Shown: in pieces, positions 26,647 through 38,248 of the stretch
How the letters are laid out: every line of letters begins with the position of its first letter
Numbering within the stretch: position 1 is the first letter of the stretch
Origin: Mycobacterium colombiense
GTDB taxonomy: Bacteria; Actinomycetota; Actinomycetes; Mycobacteriales; Mycobacteriaceae
Reading direction: 5' to 3'
DNA: 64,000 nucleotides
Assembly: GCF_001672755.1 (NCBI RefSeq)
Contig: NZ_LZKI01000073.1
Coordinates: 1-64,000 of the forward strand
Position numbers and translations under genes: made by a program
Notes under the pieces: generated by a model
What the model saw: the letters and a program-made list of their open reading frames with translations, nothing else
Databases searched by the model: none
Told to the model about the DNA's origin: nothing

Positions 26647-27480
26647 ATGGCACGCTCCGACGTCCTGGTCTCCACCGACTGGGCTGAGAGCAATCTCGAC
26701 GCCTCAGGCGTCGTCTTCGTCGAAGTCGACGAAGACACCAGCGCTTACGACGCCGGCCACATCCCCGGCGCGATCAAGCTGGACTGGCGCTCCGACTTGC
26801 AGGACCCGGTCAAACGCGACTTCGTCGACGCTCAGCAGTTCTCCAAACTGCTCAGCGAGCGGGGCATCTCGAACGACGACACCGTGATCCTGTACGGCGG
26901 CAACAACAACTGGTTCGCCGCCTACGCCTACTGGTACTTCAAGCTGTACGGCCACGACAAGGTCAAGCTGCTCGACGGCGGCCGCAAGAAATGGGAGCTC
27001 GACGGCCGCGCGCTGTCCAGCGAGCCCGTCAACCGGCCGGCGACGTCGTACACCGCCGCCGCACCGGACAACACCATCCGGGCGTTCCGCGACGACGTCA
27101 TCGCCGCCATCAACGTCAAGAACCTGGTCGACGTGCGCTCCCCCGACGAGTTCTCCGGCAAGATCCTGGCGCCCGCGCACCTGCCGCAGGAGCAAAGCCA
27201 GCGGCCCGGCCACATCCCCGGCGCCATCAACGTGCCGTGGAGCAAGGCCGCGAACGAGGACGGCACCTTCAAGTCCGACGAGGAGCTGGCCAAGCTCTAC
27301 GCCGGCGCCGGCCTCGACGGGGACAAGGAAACGATCGCCTACTGCCGCATCGGCGAGCGGTCGTCGCACACGTGGTTCGTTCTCTATGAATTGCTCGGGC
27401 ATCGGAATGTGAAGAACTACGACGGCAGTTGGACGGAATACGGCTCCCTGGTGGGTGCCCCGATCGAGTTGGGAAGCTGA
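26647..27480 (+). CDS. cysA2: Thiosulfate sulfurtransferase (rhodanese) CysA2 type
   Basis: The 277-residue enzyme has two rhodanese domains. The C-terminal one has the active-site Cys in AYCRIGERSSHTW. Domain markers include DAGHIPGAIKLDWR and RPGHIPGAINVPWS. It transfers the outer sulfur of thiosulfate to an acceptor thiol. GAAAGGATCC precedes ATG 26647. sseC follows after one base, so they are tightly coupled. Confidence 0.95.
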   Translation: MARSDVLVSTDWAESNLDASGVVFVEVDEDTSAYDAGHIPGAIKLDWRSDLQDPVKRDFVDAQQFSKLLSERGISNDDTVILYGGNNNWFAAYAYWYFKLYGHDKVKLLDGGRKKWELDGRALSSEPVNRPATSYTAAAPDNTIRAFRDDVIAAINVKNLVDVRSPDEFSGKILAPAHLPQEQSQRPGHIPGAINVPWSKAANEDGTFKSDEELAKLYAGAGLDGDKETIAYCRIGERSSHTWFVLYELLGHRNVKNYDGSWTEYGSLVGAPIELGS

Positions 27481-27481
27481 T

Positions 27482-27784
27482 ATGTGCTCTGCACCGAAAC
27501 AAGGACTGACATTGCCCGCCAGCGTCGACCTGGAGAAGGAAACGGTGATCACCGGTCGCGTCGTGGACGGCGAGGGCCAGGCAGTGGGGGGCGCGTTCGT
27601 CCGCTTGCTGGACTCCTCGGACGAGTTCACCGCCGAGGTGGTGGCGTCGGCCACCGGTGACTTCCGGTTCTTCGCCGCACCGGGATCCTGGACCCTGCGT
27701 GCCCTGTCGAAGGCCGGCAACGGCGACGCCGTGGTGGCGCCGTCCGGTGCGGGCATCCACGAGGTCGACGTCAAGATCGCCTGA
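27482..27784 (+). CDS. sseC: SseC family protein (DUF1416)
   Basis: The 100-residue protein has a beta-sandwich, transthyretin-like pattern (TVITGRVVDGEGQAVGGAFV, TGDFRFFAAPGSWTLR). SseC always accompanies the CysA-type sulfurtransferase in mycobacteria. Its biochemical role is unknown. I take ATG 27482 (MCSAPKQGLTLP), one base after the cysA stop and preceded by GGGAAG; an earlier in-frame ATG lies inside cysA. Confidence 0.92.
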   Translation: MCSAPKQGLTLPASVDLEKETVITGRVVDGEGQAVGGAFVRLLDSSDEFTAEVVASATGDFRFFAAPGSWTLRALSKAGNGDAVVAPSGAGIHEVDVKIA

Positions 27785-27835
27785 CCCGCCGGCCGCCCCC
27801 GACGGGGACGCCGCGGGACGAATAGACTTGGCCCC

Positions 27836-27934
27836 GTGGTGCTGTTCTTCGAGATCATGCTGGTTGTGGCGGTCGTGGTGATTTCATGGTTCGCCCTGTA
27901 CACCCTCTATCGGCTCATCACTGACGAGTCGTGA
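27836..27934 (+). CDS. Small single-span membrane protein, 32 residues
   Basis: From GTG 27836 the frame encodes [18 protein letters not shown] followed by a short tail with Arg and ending ITDES. It is one long hydrophobic helix with an acidic end. A TAGACT -10 box (27823-27828) lies seven bases before GTG, indicating a leaderless start. Its stop overlaps the next start as GTGA, so translation of the following nitrobindin-like gene is coupled to it. I recognise no named family. Confidence 0.72.
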   Translation: MVLFFEIMLVVAVVVISWFALYTLYRLITDES

Positions 27935-28587
27935 GTTCCGACGAACCGCTGAGTTCCGCCGGTTCCGGCGACCGGGCCGTGGCCGCCGCCGCTGAGCGCG
28001 CCAAGCTGACCGCCGGGCGCAACATCCCGTCCTACGATGACCTGCCCCTGCCCGCCGACACCGCGAACCTCCGCGAAGGCGCCAACCTGAGCGATGACCT
28101 GTTGGCGCTGTTGCCGCTGGTGGGTGTCTGGCGCGGCGAAGGCGAAGGCCGTGGGCACGACGGCGATTACCGCTTCGGCCAGCAGATCGTGGTCTCGCAC
28201 GACGGCGGCGACTACCTGAACTGGGAAGCCCGGTCCTGGCGGCTCAGCGAGACGGGCGACTACGAAGAACGCGGCCTGCGCGAGACCGGTTTCTGGCGCT
28301 TTGTCCCCGATCCCGACGACCCCGGCGAATCTCACGCGATCGAACTGCTGCTGGCCCATTCGGCGGGCTACGTCGAGCTGTTCTACGGCCGCCCGCTGAC
28401 CCAGTCGTCGTGGGAGTTGGTCACCGACGCGCTGGCCCGCAGCAGGTCGGGCGTGCTGGTCGGCGGCGCCAAACGCCTCTACGGCATCGTCGAGGGCGGC
28501 GACCTCGCCTACGTCGAGGAGCGGGTGGACGCCGACGGCGGTCTGGTGCCGCATCTTTCGGCTCGGCTGTCCCGCTTCGCCGGTTAG
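27931..28587 (+). CDS. Nitrobindin/FABP-like heme-binding beta-barrel protein (DUF1794)
   Basis: The 218-residue protein has the nitrobindin signature GVWRGEGEG near residue 70, repeated antiparallel strands, and [10 protein letters not shown] near the C-terminus, whose His matches the heme ligand position in nitrobindins. M. tuberculosis Rv0813c, at this position, has the same fatty-acid-binding-like barrel. Heme or lipid binding is possible. GTG 27931 overlaps the 32-residue gene stop by four bases. It converges on pabC across a 262-base spacer. Confidence 0.9.
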   Translation: MSSDEPLSSAGSGDRAVAAAAERAKLTAGRNIPSYDDLPLPADTANLREGANLSDDLLALLPLVGVWRGEGEGRGHDGDYRFGQQIVVSHDGGDYLNWEARSWRLSETGDYEERGLRETGFWRFVPDPDDPGESHAIELLLAHSAGYVELFYGRPLTQSSWELVTDALARSRSGVLVGGAKRLYGIVEGGDLAYVEERVDADGGLVPHLSARLSRFAG

Positions 28588-28624
28588 CGACCGGCCCGCG
28601 CCGCTACCGCGTCCAGACATGGAG

Positions 28625-28676
28625 CGGCCCCCGAGCCGTGTTCCTGGTTGGACAAAAACCGGAAGCTCGGGGGCCG
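28625..28676. terminator. Long inverted repeat after the nitrobindin-like gene
   Basis: CGGCCCCCGAGC (28625-28636) and GCTCGGGGGCCG (28665-28676) are perfect 12-base complements with a 28-base loop. It lies 38 bases past the plus-strand stop and between convergent genes, so it can stop transcription from both sides. The 28-base loop is long for a terminator, and other structured-RNA roles remain open. Confidence 0.6.
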
Positions 28677-28849
28677 GGTGACTGCGGGGAATTCGCTAGC
28701 GCACTTGTGACGCCAGCTCTTCCGAGCAGTGCTGCTAGCGCGCAGCCACCTCACATGTCCATGAAGCTATCAATTTCGCGGACCACCTCCTTCCTTGTGT
28801 ACGACCGACCGTACCGGCGGATCGGCCAGCCGACAACAGAATTCAGCGC

Positions 28850-29725
28850 TCAGCGATCGCTGACGATGGCGGCGTCGATCAGTTCGGCGAAGTCCGTCGC
28901 CATCGGTGACGGCTGCAGCGGACGCCCATCGAGGGTGTGCACGCGGGCGGCCAAGGTCATGCTGGAGATCAGCCAAACGCCTTGGGCGGCATGCAGATCC
29001 GCGACGCGCAGCGCCCGGTAGTCGCAGTCATAGCCCTTGTCCCTGGCCACCTCGAACAAGGCCTGCTGGGTGGTGCCGCGCAGGATCGGATACCACGGCG
29101 GCGGCGTCAGCAGGCACGGCGTCTCGGAGGCGGTGGCGATCACCACCGTCGAGCGTGGGCCTTCCAGAATGTAGCCGTCCGTGCTGACGAAGATCACGTC
29201 ACCGGCATCCTGATGGGCGGCATGGCGCAGGGCCGCCATATTGACCGCGTAGGACAGGGTCTTGGCGCCGGCCAGCAGCCAGGGCATTGCATCGACACCG
29301 CTGGCGGGCAGCCCGCGGTCGAGCGTGATCGCCGCCAGCCCGCCACTGCGGACCGCCGTCACCCGTTCGGGAACGGCGTTGACCATGACGAAGGCCGTCG
29401 GCACCGAACCGCCCTCGCGCCCGCGGCTGTAGATCAACCGCATCGCGCCCTCGTCGGCGCTGCCCGCGCACCACTGACGGGTGGCTACCTCGATCGCGCG
29501 TCGCCACCGCGGCAGATCCGGCTCGGGCAGATCGGTCAGTGCGGCCGACTGGGTGAGCCGCTGCAGATGCGACTCGATCAGACAGGCCCTGCCGTCGCGA
29601 ACCAACAGCGTCTCGAAGACACCGTCGCCGCGGACCGCTGCCAGGTCGTCGGCGTGCAGCAGGGGCGCGTCGGGCGAATGTATTTCGCCGTCCAGCGTGA
29701 CGATCACACCCGTTGGGCCGGCCAT
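28850..29725 (-). CDS. pabC: 4-amino-4-deoxychorismate lyase PabC (class IV aminotransferase)
   Basis: The 291-residue PLP enzyme of fold type IV has the hallmark GDGVFETLLVRDG near the N-terminus. The PLP-binding Lys lies in AGAKTLSYAVNMAAL, and the phosphate loop is SSMTLAARVHTLDG. In this family it releases p-aminobenzoate from aminodeoxychorismate for folate synthesis; branched-chain or D-amino-acid aminotransferases share the fold. It matches Rv0812 by position. It is divergent from ygfZ. Confidence 0.9.
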   Translation of the reverse strand: MAGPTGVIVTLDGEIHSPDAPLLHADDLAAVRGDGVFETLLVRDGRACLIESHLQRLTQSAALTDLPEPDLPRWRRAIEVATRQWCAGSADEGAMRLIYSRGREGGSVPTAFVMVNAVPERVTAVRSGGLAAITLDRGLPASGVDAMPWLLAGAKTLSYAVNMAALRHAAHQDAGDVIFVSTDGYILEGPRSTVVIATASETPCLLTPPPWYPILRGTTQQALFEVARDKGYDCDYRALRVADLHAAQGVWLISSMTLAARVHTLDGRPLQPSPMATDFAELIDAAIVSDR

Positions 29726-29816
29726 GGTGGAGAAGCCTATCCAATGCCCCCAGCCCGCGACCGCAATCGCGGCGACGCCGGGCTCGCCCGGGCCGGCCGG
29801 TCCGTAGAGTTGACTC

Positions 29817-30911
29817 GTGACCCGCGCTGTTCCCGCCCCTGAGACCGGACCCGACGCCGGTGCCGTCTGGCATTACGGCGACCCGCTCGGCGAGCAGCGT
29901 GCGGCCGACAACGAGGCGATACTGGTCGACCGCTCGCACCGCGGCGTGCTCACCCTGACCGGAAACGACCGGCAGACCTGGTTGCACAGCATTTCGACGC
30001 AGTTCGTCAGCGACCTCCCCGATGGCGCCAGCACGCAGAACCTCAGCCTCGACGGCCAGGGCCGCGTCGAGGATCACTGGATCCAGACCGAGCTGGCCGG
30101 CGCCACCTACCTCGACACCGAGCCATGGCGGGCCGAGCCGCTGCTGCAATACCTGCACAAGATGGTGTTCTGGTCGGAGGTCACCCCGGCCGCCGCCGAT
30201 CTGGCCGTGCTGTCGTTGCTCGGCCCGAAGCTGGCTGATCAGACGGTTCTCGACGCGCTCGGGGTGGATGCGCTGCCCGCCGAGCTGACCGCGGTTGCCA
30301 TCGGCGACGGCTTCGTGCGGCGGATGCCGGGCACCCCGGGCGGCCAGATCGAGCTGGACCTGCTGGTTCCGCGCGCGGCGGTCGGCGACTGGCGAAAACG
30401 CCTGGCGCAGGCCGGGGTGCGGCCCAGCGGGGTGTGGGCCTACGAAGCCCACCGCGTCGCGGCGGTGCGGCCCCGTCTCGGCGTCGACACCGATGAGCGC
30501 ACGATTCCGCACGAGGTGGGATGGATCGGGGGCCCCGACGCCGGGGCCGTCCACCTGGACAAGGGCTGTTACCGCGGGCAGGAGACCGTCGCGCGGGTGC
30601 ACAATTTGGGCAGGCCGCCTCGCATGCTGGTGCTGCTGCACCTCGACGGATCGGTGGACCGGCCGTCGACCGCGGATCCGGTGCTGGCCGGCGGCCGCAC
30701 GGTCGGCCGCCTCGGCACCGTCGTCGACCACGTGGATCTCGGCCCCATAGCACTGGCACTGCTGAAGCGCGGGCTGCCCGCAGACACGGAATTGGCGACC
30801 GGAGCGGAGGCCTCGGTGGCTGCGGTGATCGATGCCGATTCCCTGCCTGCAACCGAACAGATCGGCGCCGGACGGTTAGCTGTTGAACGGTTGCGGGGCG
30901 GTGCGGGATAA
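29817..30911 (+). CDS. ygfZ: Folate-binding Fe-S cluster assembly protein YgfZ
   Basis: The 364-residue protein is related to the glycine cleavage T-protein and carries the YgfZ signature KGCYRGQE at about residue 248. The Cys in this motif is required in E. coli YgfZ, which helps maintain certain Fe-S enzymes using tetrahydrofolate. TAGAGT (29805-29810) ends six bases before GTG 29817, so the transcript is probably leaderless. Confidence 0.93.
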   Translation: MTRAVPAPETGPDAGAVWHYGDPLGEQRAADNEAILVDRSHRGVLTLTGNDRQTWLHSISTQFVSDLPDGASTQNLSLDGQGRVEDHWIQTELAGATYLDTEPWRAEPLLQYLHKMVFWSEVTPAAADLAVLSLLGPKLADQTVLDALGVDALPAELTAVAIGDGFVRRMPGTPGGQIELDLLVPRAAVGDWRKRLAQAGVRPSGVWAYEAHRVAAVRPRLGVDTDERTIPHEVGWIGGPDAGAVHLDKGCYRGQETVARVHNLGRPPRMLVLLHLDGSVDRPSTADPVLAGGRTVGRLGTVVDHVDLGPIALALLKRGLPADTELATGAEASVAAVIDADSLPATEQIGAGRLAVERLRGGAG

Positions 30912-31045
30912 TGAACGGTAACGTCCGCCACAGCAAGCAGGGGGCGCCAACGCCCGGTGGCGGGGCACGGTAAACTGTTGGCAGGACAATACGACACCAG
31001 GAGATCGGAGCCGCCTACTCGTTAGGCCGCTCCGTTATTGCGCGA

Positions 31046-31057
31046 GGGGGTTCCCCC
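31046..31057 (+). promoter_or_regulatory. GGGGG-TT-CCCCC hairpin over the DUF3073 ribosome site
   Basis: GGGGG (31046-31050) is followed by TT and CCCCC (31053-31057), directly before ATG 31058. The G run is the only candidate ribosome site (GAGGGGG), so folding would mask it. A larger stem lies upstream (CGGAG 31006-31010 with CTCCG 31030-31034). Together they suggest translational control of this small gene. Confidence 0.5.
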
Positions 31058-31243
31058 ATGGGCCGCGGCCGGGCTAAGGCAAAGCAGACCAAGGTTGCTC
31101 GAGAACTCAAATACAGTTCTCCGCAGACCGACTTCCAGCGGCTTCAGCAAGAGCTGTCCGGAACGGGTTCGGACGAGTCCAGCGAACTGGACAGCGACGG
31201 ATCCGACGAATCCTGGGACGACCAGGACAGCTGGCGGCGGTAG
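31058..31243 (+). CDS. DUF3073 protein
   Basis: This 61-residue actinobacterial protein opens MGRGRAKAKQTKVARELKYS, which is basic and typical of DUF3073, and ends in an acidic Ser/Asp-rich tail (SDESSELDSDGSDESWDDQ). The charge split suggests nucleic-acid binding with a flexible tail, but the function is unknown. It matches Rv0810c by position. The start is fixed by the family N-terminus. Confidence 0.93.
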   Translation: MGRGRAKAKQTKVARELKYSSPQTDFQRLQQELSGTGSDESSELDSDGSDESWDDQDSWRR

Positions 31244-31310
31244 AGCCAACGCCCCGGCGCCGATGCGTAGTGCACCGGCGCCGCATTAGTTGTATCGGAG
31301 TCCGAGCTCC

Positions 31311-32405
31311 CTAGAATCGCGGGTGCTGACCGACCATCTTGGCCCGCGGGCCCTCTTTCCCGCCTTTGCCGACGGTGCCCAGTACCCAGCAGTCCAGGTG
31401 CCGGGCGGTCAGGATGGCCAGGGCGCGGTCGGTGTCTTCGGGAGCCACGATGGCGATCATGCCGACACCCATGTTGAACGTCTTCTCCATCTCCTCGCGC
31501 GTCACCCGGCCACGCTGGGCGATCATGGCGAACACCGGCGCGGGCGTCCACGTGCCGCGGTCCATCTCGGCGACCAGCCCGTGCGGGATGACACGTTGCA
31601 GATTGCCGGCCAGCCCGCCGCCGGTGACGTGGCAGAAGGTGCGGACGTGGGTTTCGGCCGTGAGCGCCAGGCAGTCCTTGGCGTAGATGAGGGTGGGTTC
31701 GAGCAGCTCTTCGCCCAGGGTGCGGCCGAACTCCTCCACATAGCCCTCGAGGTTCATCCGGTCGATTTCGAGCAGCACGGTGCGCGCCAGCGAATATCCG
31801 TTGGAGTGCAGGCCGGACGAGCCCATCGCGATGATGACGTCGCCGGGCTTGACACGGTCGGGCCCCAGCACGTCGTCGGCCTCGACGACACCGATGCCGG
31901 TGGCCGAGATGTCGTAGTGGTCCGGTTCCATCAGGCCGGGGTGTTCGGCCGTCTCGCCGCCCAGTAGCGCGCAGCCGGCCCGCACACATCCCTCGGCGAT
32001 GCCACTGACGATGGCGCTCAACCGTTCCGGGACCGTGCGGCCCACCGCGATGTAGTCCTGCAGGAACAGCGGTTCGGCGCCGCACACCACCAGGTCGTCG
32101 ACCACCATCGCGACCAGGTCCAGCCCGACGGTGTCGTGCTTGTCCATCGCCTGGGCGACCGCCAGCTTGGTGCCGACGCCATCGGTGGAGGCCGCGAGCA
32201 GCGGTTCGCGGTAGTCGCCGCGTAGCGCGAACAGGCCGGCGAATCCGCCCAGGCCGCCCCGAACCTCGGGTCGCGTGGCTTTTGTGGCCAGCGGCTTGAA
32301 CAATTCGACGGCGCGATCGCCGGCTTCAATGTCCACCCCGGCCGACGCGTAGGTGATGCCCTGACTGCCGTGCTGGCGTCCGGGGCTCTTTCCGGGATCC
32401 GTCAT
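31311..32405 (-). CDS. purM: Phosphoribosylformylglycinamidine cyclo-ligase PurM
   Basis: The 364-residue AIR synthetase catalyses the ATP-dependent closure of FGAM to AIR in purine synthesis. Recognisable motifs are ITYASAGVDIEAGDRAVEL, the substrate/ATP stretch STDGVGTKL, ALLGGETAEHPG and GSSGLHSNGYSL. ATG 32405 is chosen; the frame stays open far upstream through purF but homology begins here. It lies 71 bases downstream of purF and is probably in one transcript with it. Confidence 0.96.
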   Translation of the reverse strand: MTDPGKSPGRQHGSQGITYASAGVDIEAGDRAVELFKPLATKATRPEVRGGLGGFAGLFALRGDYREPLLAASTDGVGTKLAVAQAMDKHDTVGLDLVAMVVDDLVVCGAEPLFLQDYIAVGRTVPERLSAIVSGIAEGCVRAGCALLGGETAEHPGLMEPDHYDISATGIGVVEADDVLGPDRVKPGDVIIAMGSSGLHSNGYSLARTVLLEIDRMNLEGYVEEFGRTLGEELLEPTLIYAKDCLALTAETHVRTFCHVTGGGLAGNLQRVIPHGLVAEMDRGTWTPAPVFAMIAQRGRVTREEMEKTFNMGVGMIAIVAPEDTDRALAILTARHLDCWVLGTVGKGGKEGPRAKMVGQHPRF

Positions 32406-32476
32406 CGCGATAAAGGCTACCGGGCGCCGCTGACGGCCGGTATCAAACGTCGGCGAAGGTGTACAACCGAGTTCCC

Positions 32477-34003
32477 TCAGCGCACCACGGGCACTTCGTC
32501 GGCCGCGAGATCGTCGAGGCCGGCGCCGCGAGCGGCGTTCGCGAGCATGTGCTCGATGACGTTCTTGCCCAACGCGGTTTCCCCGGGCAGTTCGATCGGA
32601 TACTGGCCGTCGAAGCACGCGGTGCACAGCCGCGACGCCGGCTGTTCGGAGGCCGCGACCAGCCCGCGTAGCGAGATGTAGCCCAGCGAGTCGGCGCCGA
32701 TGGCATGCCGCACCGCCTCGAGCATCTCCTTCTTGTCTTCGACCGCGTTGGCGATCAGTTCGGCCGGCGACGGGAAGTCGATGCCGTAGAAGCAGGGCCA
32801 TTTGACCGGGGGCGAGGCGATCCGGACGTGCACTTCGACCGCCCCGGCCTCGCGCAGCATCCGCAGCAGGGCGCGCTGGGTGTTGCCGCGCACGATCGAG
32901 TCGTCGACGACGATGAGTCGCTTGCCGCGGATCACCTCGCGAAGCGGATTGAGCTTCAGCCGGATACCGAGTTGGCGAATGGTCTGCGACGGCTGGATGA
33001 AGGTGCGGCCGACGTAGGCGTTCTTCATCAGACCCTGGCCGTAGGGGATGCCCGACTCCTGCGCGTATCCGACCGCGGCGGGCGTGCCCGACTCGGGCAC
33101 GCCGATCACCAGGTCGGCCTCGACGGGACGCTCCCGGGCCAGCCGCCGACCGATCTCCACCCGCGTCGCGTGGACGGACCGGCCGGCGATCGTGCTGTCC
33201 GGTCGGGCCAGGTAGACGTACTCGAAGACGCAGCCCTTGGGGGTGGGGTTGGCGAAACGCGTGGAACGGACGCCGTCGGCGTCGATCGCCAGCAATTCGC
33301 CCGGTTCGATGTCGCGCACGAACGACGCGCCGACGATGTCGAGCGCCGCCGTCTCGGAGGCCACCACCCAGCCGCGGTCCAGCCGTCCGAGCGAAAGTGG
33401 CCGCACCCCATGCGGATCGCGGCACGCGTACAGGGTGTTCTCGTCCATGAAGGTGAGGCAGAACGCGCCGCGCACGGTCGGCAGCAGGTCCAGCGCCGCC
33501 TGCTCCAGGGTGGCGTCCGCCGCGCCGTGGGCCAGCAGCGCGCCCAGGATGTCCGAGTCCGTGGTGGCCGGCGCCGGGGCGCGCTTGGCGATCAGCCCCT
33601 CGTCGCGGGCGCGGGCCGCGAGCTCGGCGGTGTTGACCAGGTTCCCGTTGTGTCCCAACGCAACCCCGGTGCCCGCCGCGGTGTTGCGGAACACCGGCTG
33701 CGCGTTTTCCCAAGTCGTGTCGCCAGTGGTCGAGTAGCGACAGTGGCCGATGGCGACGTGGCCCTGCATGGCGCCCAGCGTCTGCTCGTCGAACACCTGG
33801 CTGACCAGGCCGAGGTCTTTGAAGACCAGCACCTGGGATCCATCGGCGACGGCGATGCCGGCCGCTTCCTGGCCGCGATGCTGCAGCGCGTACAAGCCGT
33901 AATAAGTGAGTTTGGCGACGTCCTCGCCCGGGGCCCAGACCCCGAATACACCGCATTCTTCACGGGGTGCGCTGAAATCCTCTTCGGGCTCTTGGACGGT
34001 CAC
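32477..34003 (-). CDS. purF: Amidophosphoribosyltransferase PurF
   Basis: The 508-residue enzyme catalyses the first step of purine synthesis. It has a short propeptide and then Cys17 (REECGVFGVW), which becomes the N-terminal nucleophile of the glutaminase after processing. The phosphoribosyltransferase half carries the PRPP loop LIVVDDSIVRGNT. C-terminal cysteines of the Fe-S-type enzyme are present (CTACFDGQYP). GTG 34003 is the start. Confidence 0.96.
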   Translation of the reverse strand: MTVQEPEEDFSAPREECGVFGVWAPGEDVAKLTYYGLYALQHRGQEAAGIAVADGSQVLVFKDLGLVSQVFDEQTLGAMQGHVAIGHCRYSTTGDTTWENAQPVFRNTAAGTGVALGHNGNLVNTAELAARARDEGLIAKRAPAPATTDSDILGALLAHGAADATLEQAALDLLPTVRGAFCLTFMDENTLYACRDPHGVRPLSLGRLDRGWVVASETAALDIVGASFVRDIEPGELLAIDADGVRSTRFANPTPKGCVFEYVYLARPDSTIAGRSVHATRVEIGRRLARERPVEADLVIGVPESGTPAAVGYAQESGIPYGQGLMKNAYVGRTFIQPSQTIRQLGIRLKLNPLREVIRGKRLIVVDDSIVRGNTQRALLRMLREAGAVEVHVRIASPPVKWPCFYGIDFPSPAELIANAVEDKKEMLEAVRHAIGADSLGYISLRGLVAASEQPASRLCTACFDGQYPIELPGETALGKNVIEHMLANAARGAGLDDLAADEVPVVR

Positions 34004-34140
34004 GATTAGGCAGCTCCCCGGGGAACGGTTGGTGACGTAACGGAGTCTACGGGCACCGGAGCCGCGCCGACGAATCCCCCGGGCGTGTTGAGCGAGGAAT
34101 TGCCGGTGGAAATCCCTAAACCTGCAGTTCAGGGTTATGT

Positions 34141-34530
34141 TCAGCCCACATCGAACAAGGGCAGGCAGTGGCCAATCTCACCGGCACGCGAGCCGGAAAG
34201 CCGCAGCGCACCGGTGCTCTGGGCTTCGGCGAACGACGACTTTCCGGTGGCCAGCAGCAGCCAGGTCCGCGGGTCGGTCTCCACCACATTGGGTGGCGTG
34301 CCCCGGGTGTGGGTGGGCCCGGCGATGCACTGCACGGCGACGAACGGCGGGATGCGCAGCTCGACGCTGCGACCGGGCGCCACGGCGGCCAGGGTGCGGG
34401 CGGTCAGCCGCACGGCCGTCGCCAATTCCTGCCGGTCGGGCGCCGGGCGAGATTCGTCGCGCAGCCAGTCCGCGACGGCCAGCACGGCCTGCCGGGTCGT
34501 CGCCGGATCGGCTTTGTCGCGCGGGGCCAT
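34141..34530 (-). CDS. Sterol carrier family-like protein
   Basis: The 129-residue protein equals in length and position M. tuberculosis Rv0807, annotated as a sterol-carrier/MDMPI-like family. Visible features are ATTRQAVLAVADWL, PGRSVELRIPPFVAVQCI, ETDPRTWLLLATGK and GEIGHCLPL. Its ligand is unknown. ATG 34530 gives the family length. Confidence 0.82.
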   Translation of the reverse strand: MAPRDKADPATTRQAVLAVADWLRDESRPAPDRQELATAVRLTARTLAAVAPGRSVELRIPPFVAVQCIAGPTHTRGTPPNVVETDPRTWLLLATGKSSFAEAQSTGALRLSGSRAGEIGHCLPLFDVG

Positions 34531-34595
34531 ACCCCAGCGTCTCAAAATCGTGGGGCCCGCCGCTCGAGGGCTGCGCCTCATCCCCGGACGACCGG

Positions 34596-35225
34596 TCAGC
34601 GCTTCGAGGCCTGCACGGCCAGCACGGCGATCGCCCCTGCTTCGTTGATGGCCAGGTGCGCGAGCATGGGTGCGGCCAGGCTGCCCGACCGGTCGGCCAG
34701 CCAACCGAAGAGCCAGCCCGCGATGCCGGTGACCAGCACGGTGCCGGCCACCGGCTCACCGGTCGCGCGCGCATCGGCGATGTGCGACAGGCCAAAAGCG
34801 CCGGCCTGCAACAACCGTCCGCCGCGTTGTCCGAATGCGGCGGAGCCGGCGGCGGCCAGCGCCCCGCGAAAGGCGGACTCCTCCGACCACACGGTGGCCA
34901 CCGGTATCCGCAGCAGCAGCCAATCCGGCGCCGTCGCCGGCGGCTCGCGGCCGGCCATCGATCGGCGCACCGGCGGCAGCAGGGTGGTCGCCGCGACCGC
35001 GCAAGCCGTCGGCAACGCGGCCAGCGACCCCAGCCGCAGGCCGGCCCGTAGCCGGGGCGGGCCCAGGCCGAGGGGCGCACGCGTAATCGACACCAGCAGG
35101 CCGCCCGCGCCGGCCTGCAGCACCGCTCGCCACCAGGCCGGCAACCGGGGACTGACGAAGCTCCAGCCGACCAGTGCGGCGGCCAACAACAATGCACCAG
35201 CCCGACGAAAATGCTTGTCAGACAT
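34596..35225 (-). CDS. CPBP-family intramembrane metalloprotease
   Basis: The 209-residue membrane protein has about five hydrophobic segments and the CPBP/Abi motif EESAFRG with later conserved histidines (LSHIADA, LAHLAINEAG). These are glutamate/histidine intramembrane proteases. It matches Rv0804. In M. tuberculosis cpsY and the phosphodiesterase Rv0805 lie between it and the Rv0807 homologue; here only 65 bases separate the two. Confidence 0.88.
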   Translation of the reverse strand: MSDKHFRRAGALLLAAALVGWSFVSPRLPAWWRAVLQAGAGGLLVSITRAPLGLGPPRLRAGLRLGSLAALPTACAVAATTLLPPVRRSMAGREPPATAPDWLLLRIPVATVWSEESAFRGALAAAGSAAFGQRGGRLLQAGAFGLSHIADARATGEPVAGTVLVTGIAGWLFGWLADRSGSLAAPMLAHLAINEAGAIAVLAVQASKR

Positions 35226-35244
35226 CAGGTGTCGCTGTGGGCAC

Positions 35245-37881
<2,637 letters not shown>

Positions 37882-38229
37882 CTACTGACGCACGACGCAG
37901 AACACGTTGCCCTCGGGGTCGGCCAGCACCACCCAGCGGAAGCTTTCGCCGAACTGGTGTCGGCCGACCTCGGTCGCTCCGCCCGCCGTCAGCCGCGACA
38001 CCTCGGCGTCGACGTCTGCCGCACTCAAGTCGAGGTGCACGCGGTTCTTTCCGGGCGCGGGATCGGGCACCTTCTGGAACCCGAGCCGCAGCCCTTCGCC
38101 GAAGGTCACCGCGGTGAACTCGTCGGCGAGCACCTCGTGCGTCGTCCCGCCGAACTGCTCGGCCCACCAGCCGGCCAGCTTCGCGGGGTTGTCGCAATCG
38201 AAGGTCAACATCTCCACGTTGAGCGCCAT
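37882..38229 (-). CDS. VOC-family (glyoxalase/dioxygenase fold) protein
   Basis: The 115-residue protein begins MALNVEMLTFDCDNPAKLAGWWA and has the vicinal-oxygen-chelate pattern with a Glu/His-rich metal edge (VHLDLSAADVDAEV, WVVLADPEGNVFCVV). It matches Rv0801. The substrate is unknown. Confidence 0.88.
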   Translation of the reverse strand: MALNVEMLTFDCDNPAKLAGWWAEQFGGTTHEVLADEFTAVTFGEGLRLGFQKVPDPAPGKNRVHLDLSAADVDAEVSRLTAGGATEVGRHQFGESFRWVVLADPEGNVFCVVRQ

Positions 38230-38248
38230 ACCGGCAGACCCTATGCCG

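Noticed and set aside
31311..33956. Apparent PurM fused to an 500-residue N-terminal extension
   Set aside because: The extra part is purF read in another frame. PurM homology begins at ATG 32405 and purF has its own complete frame.
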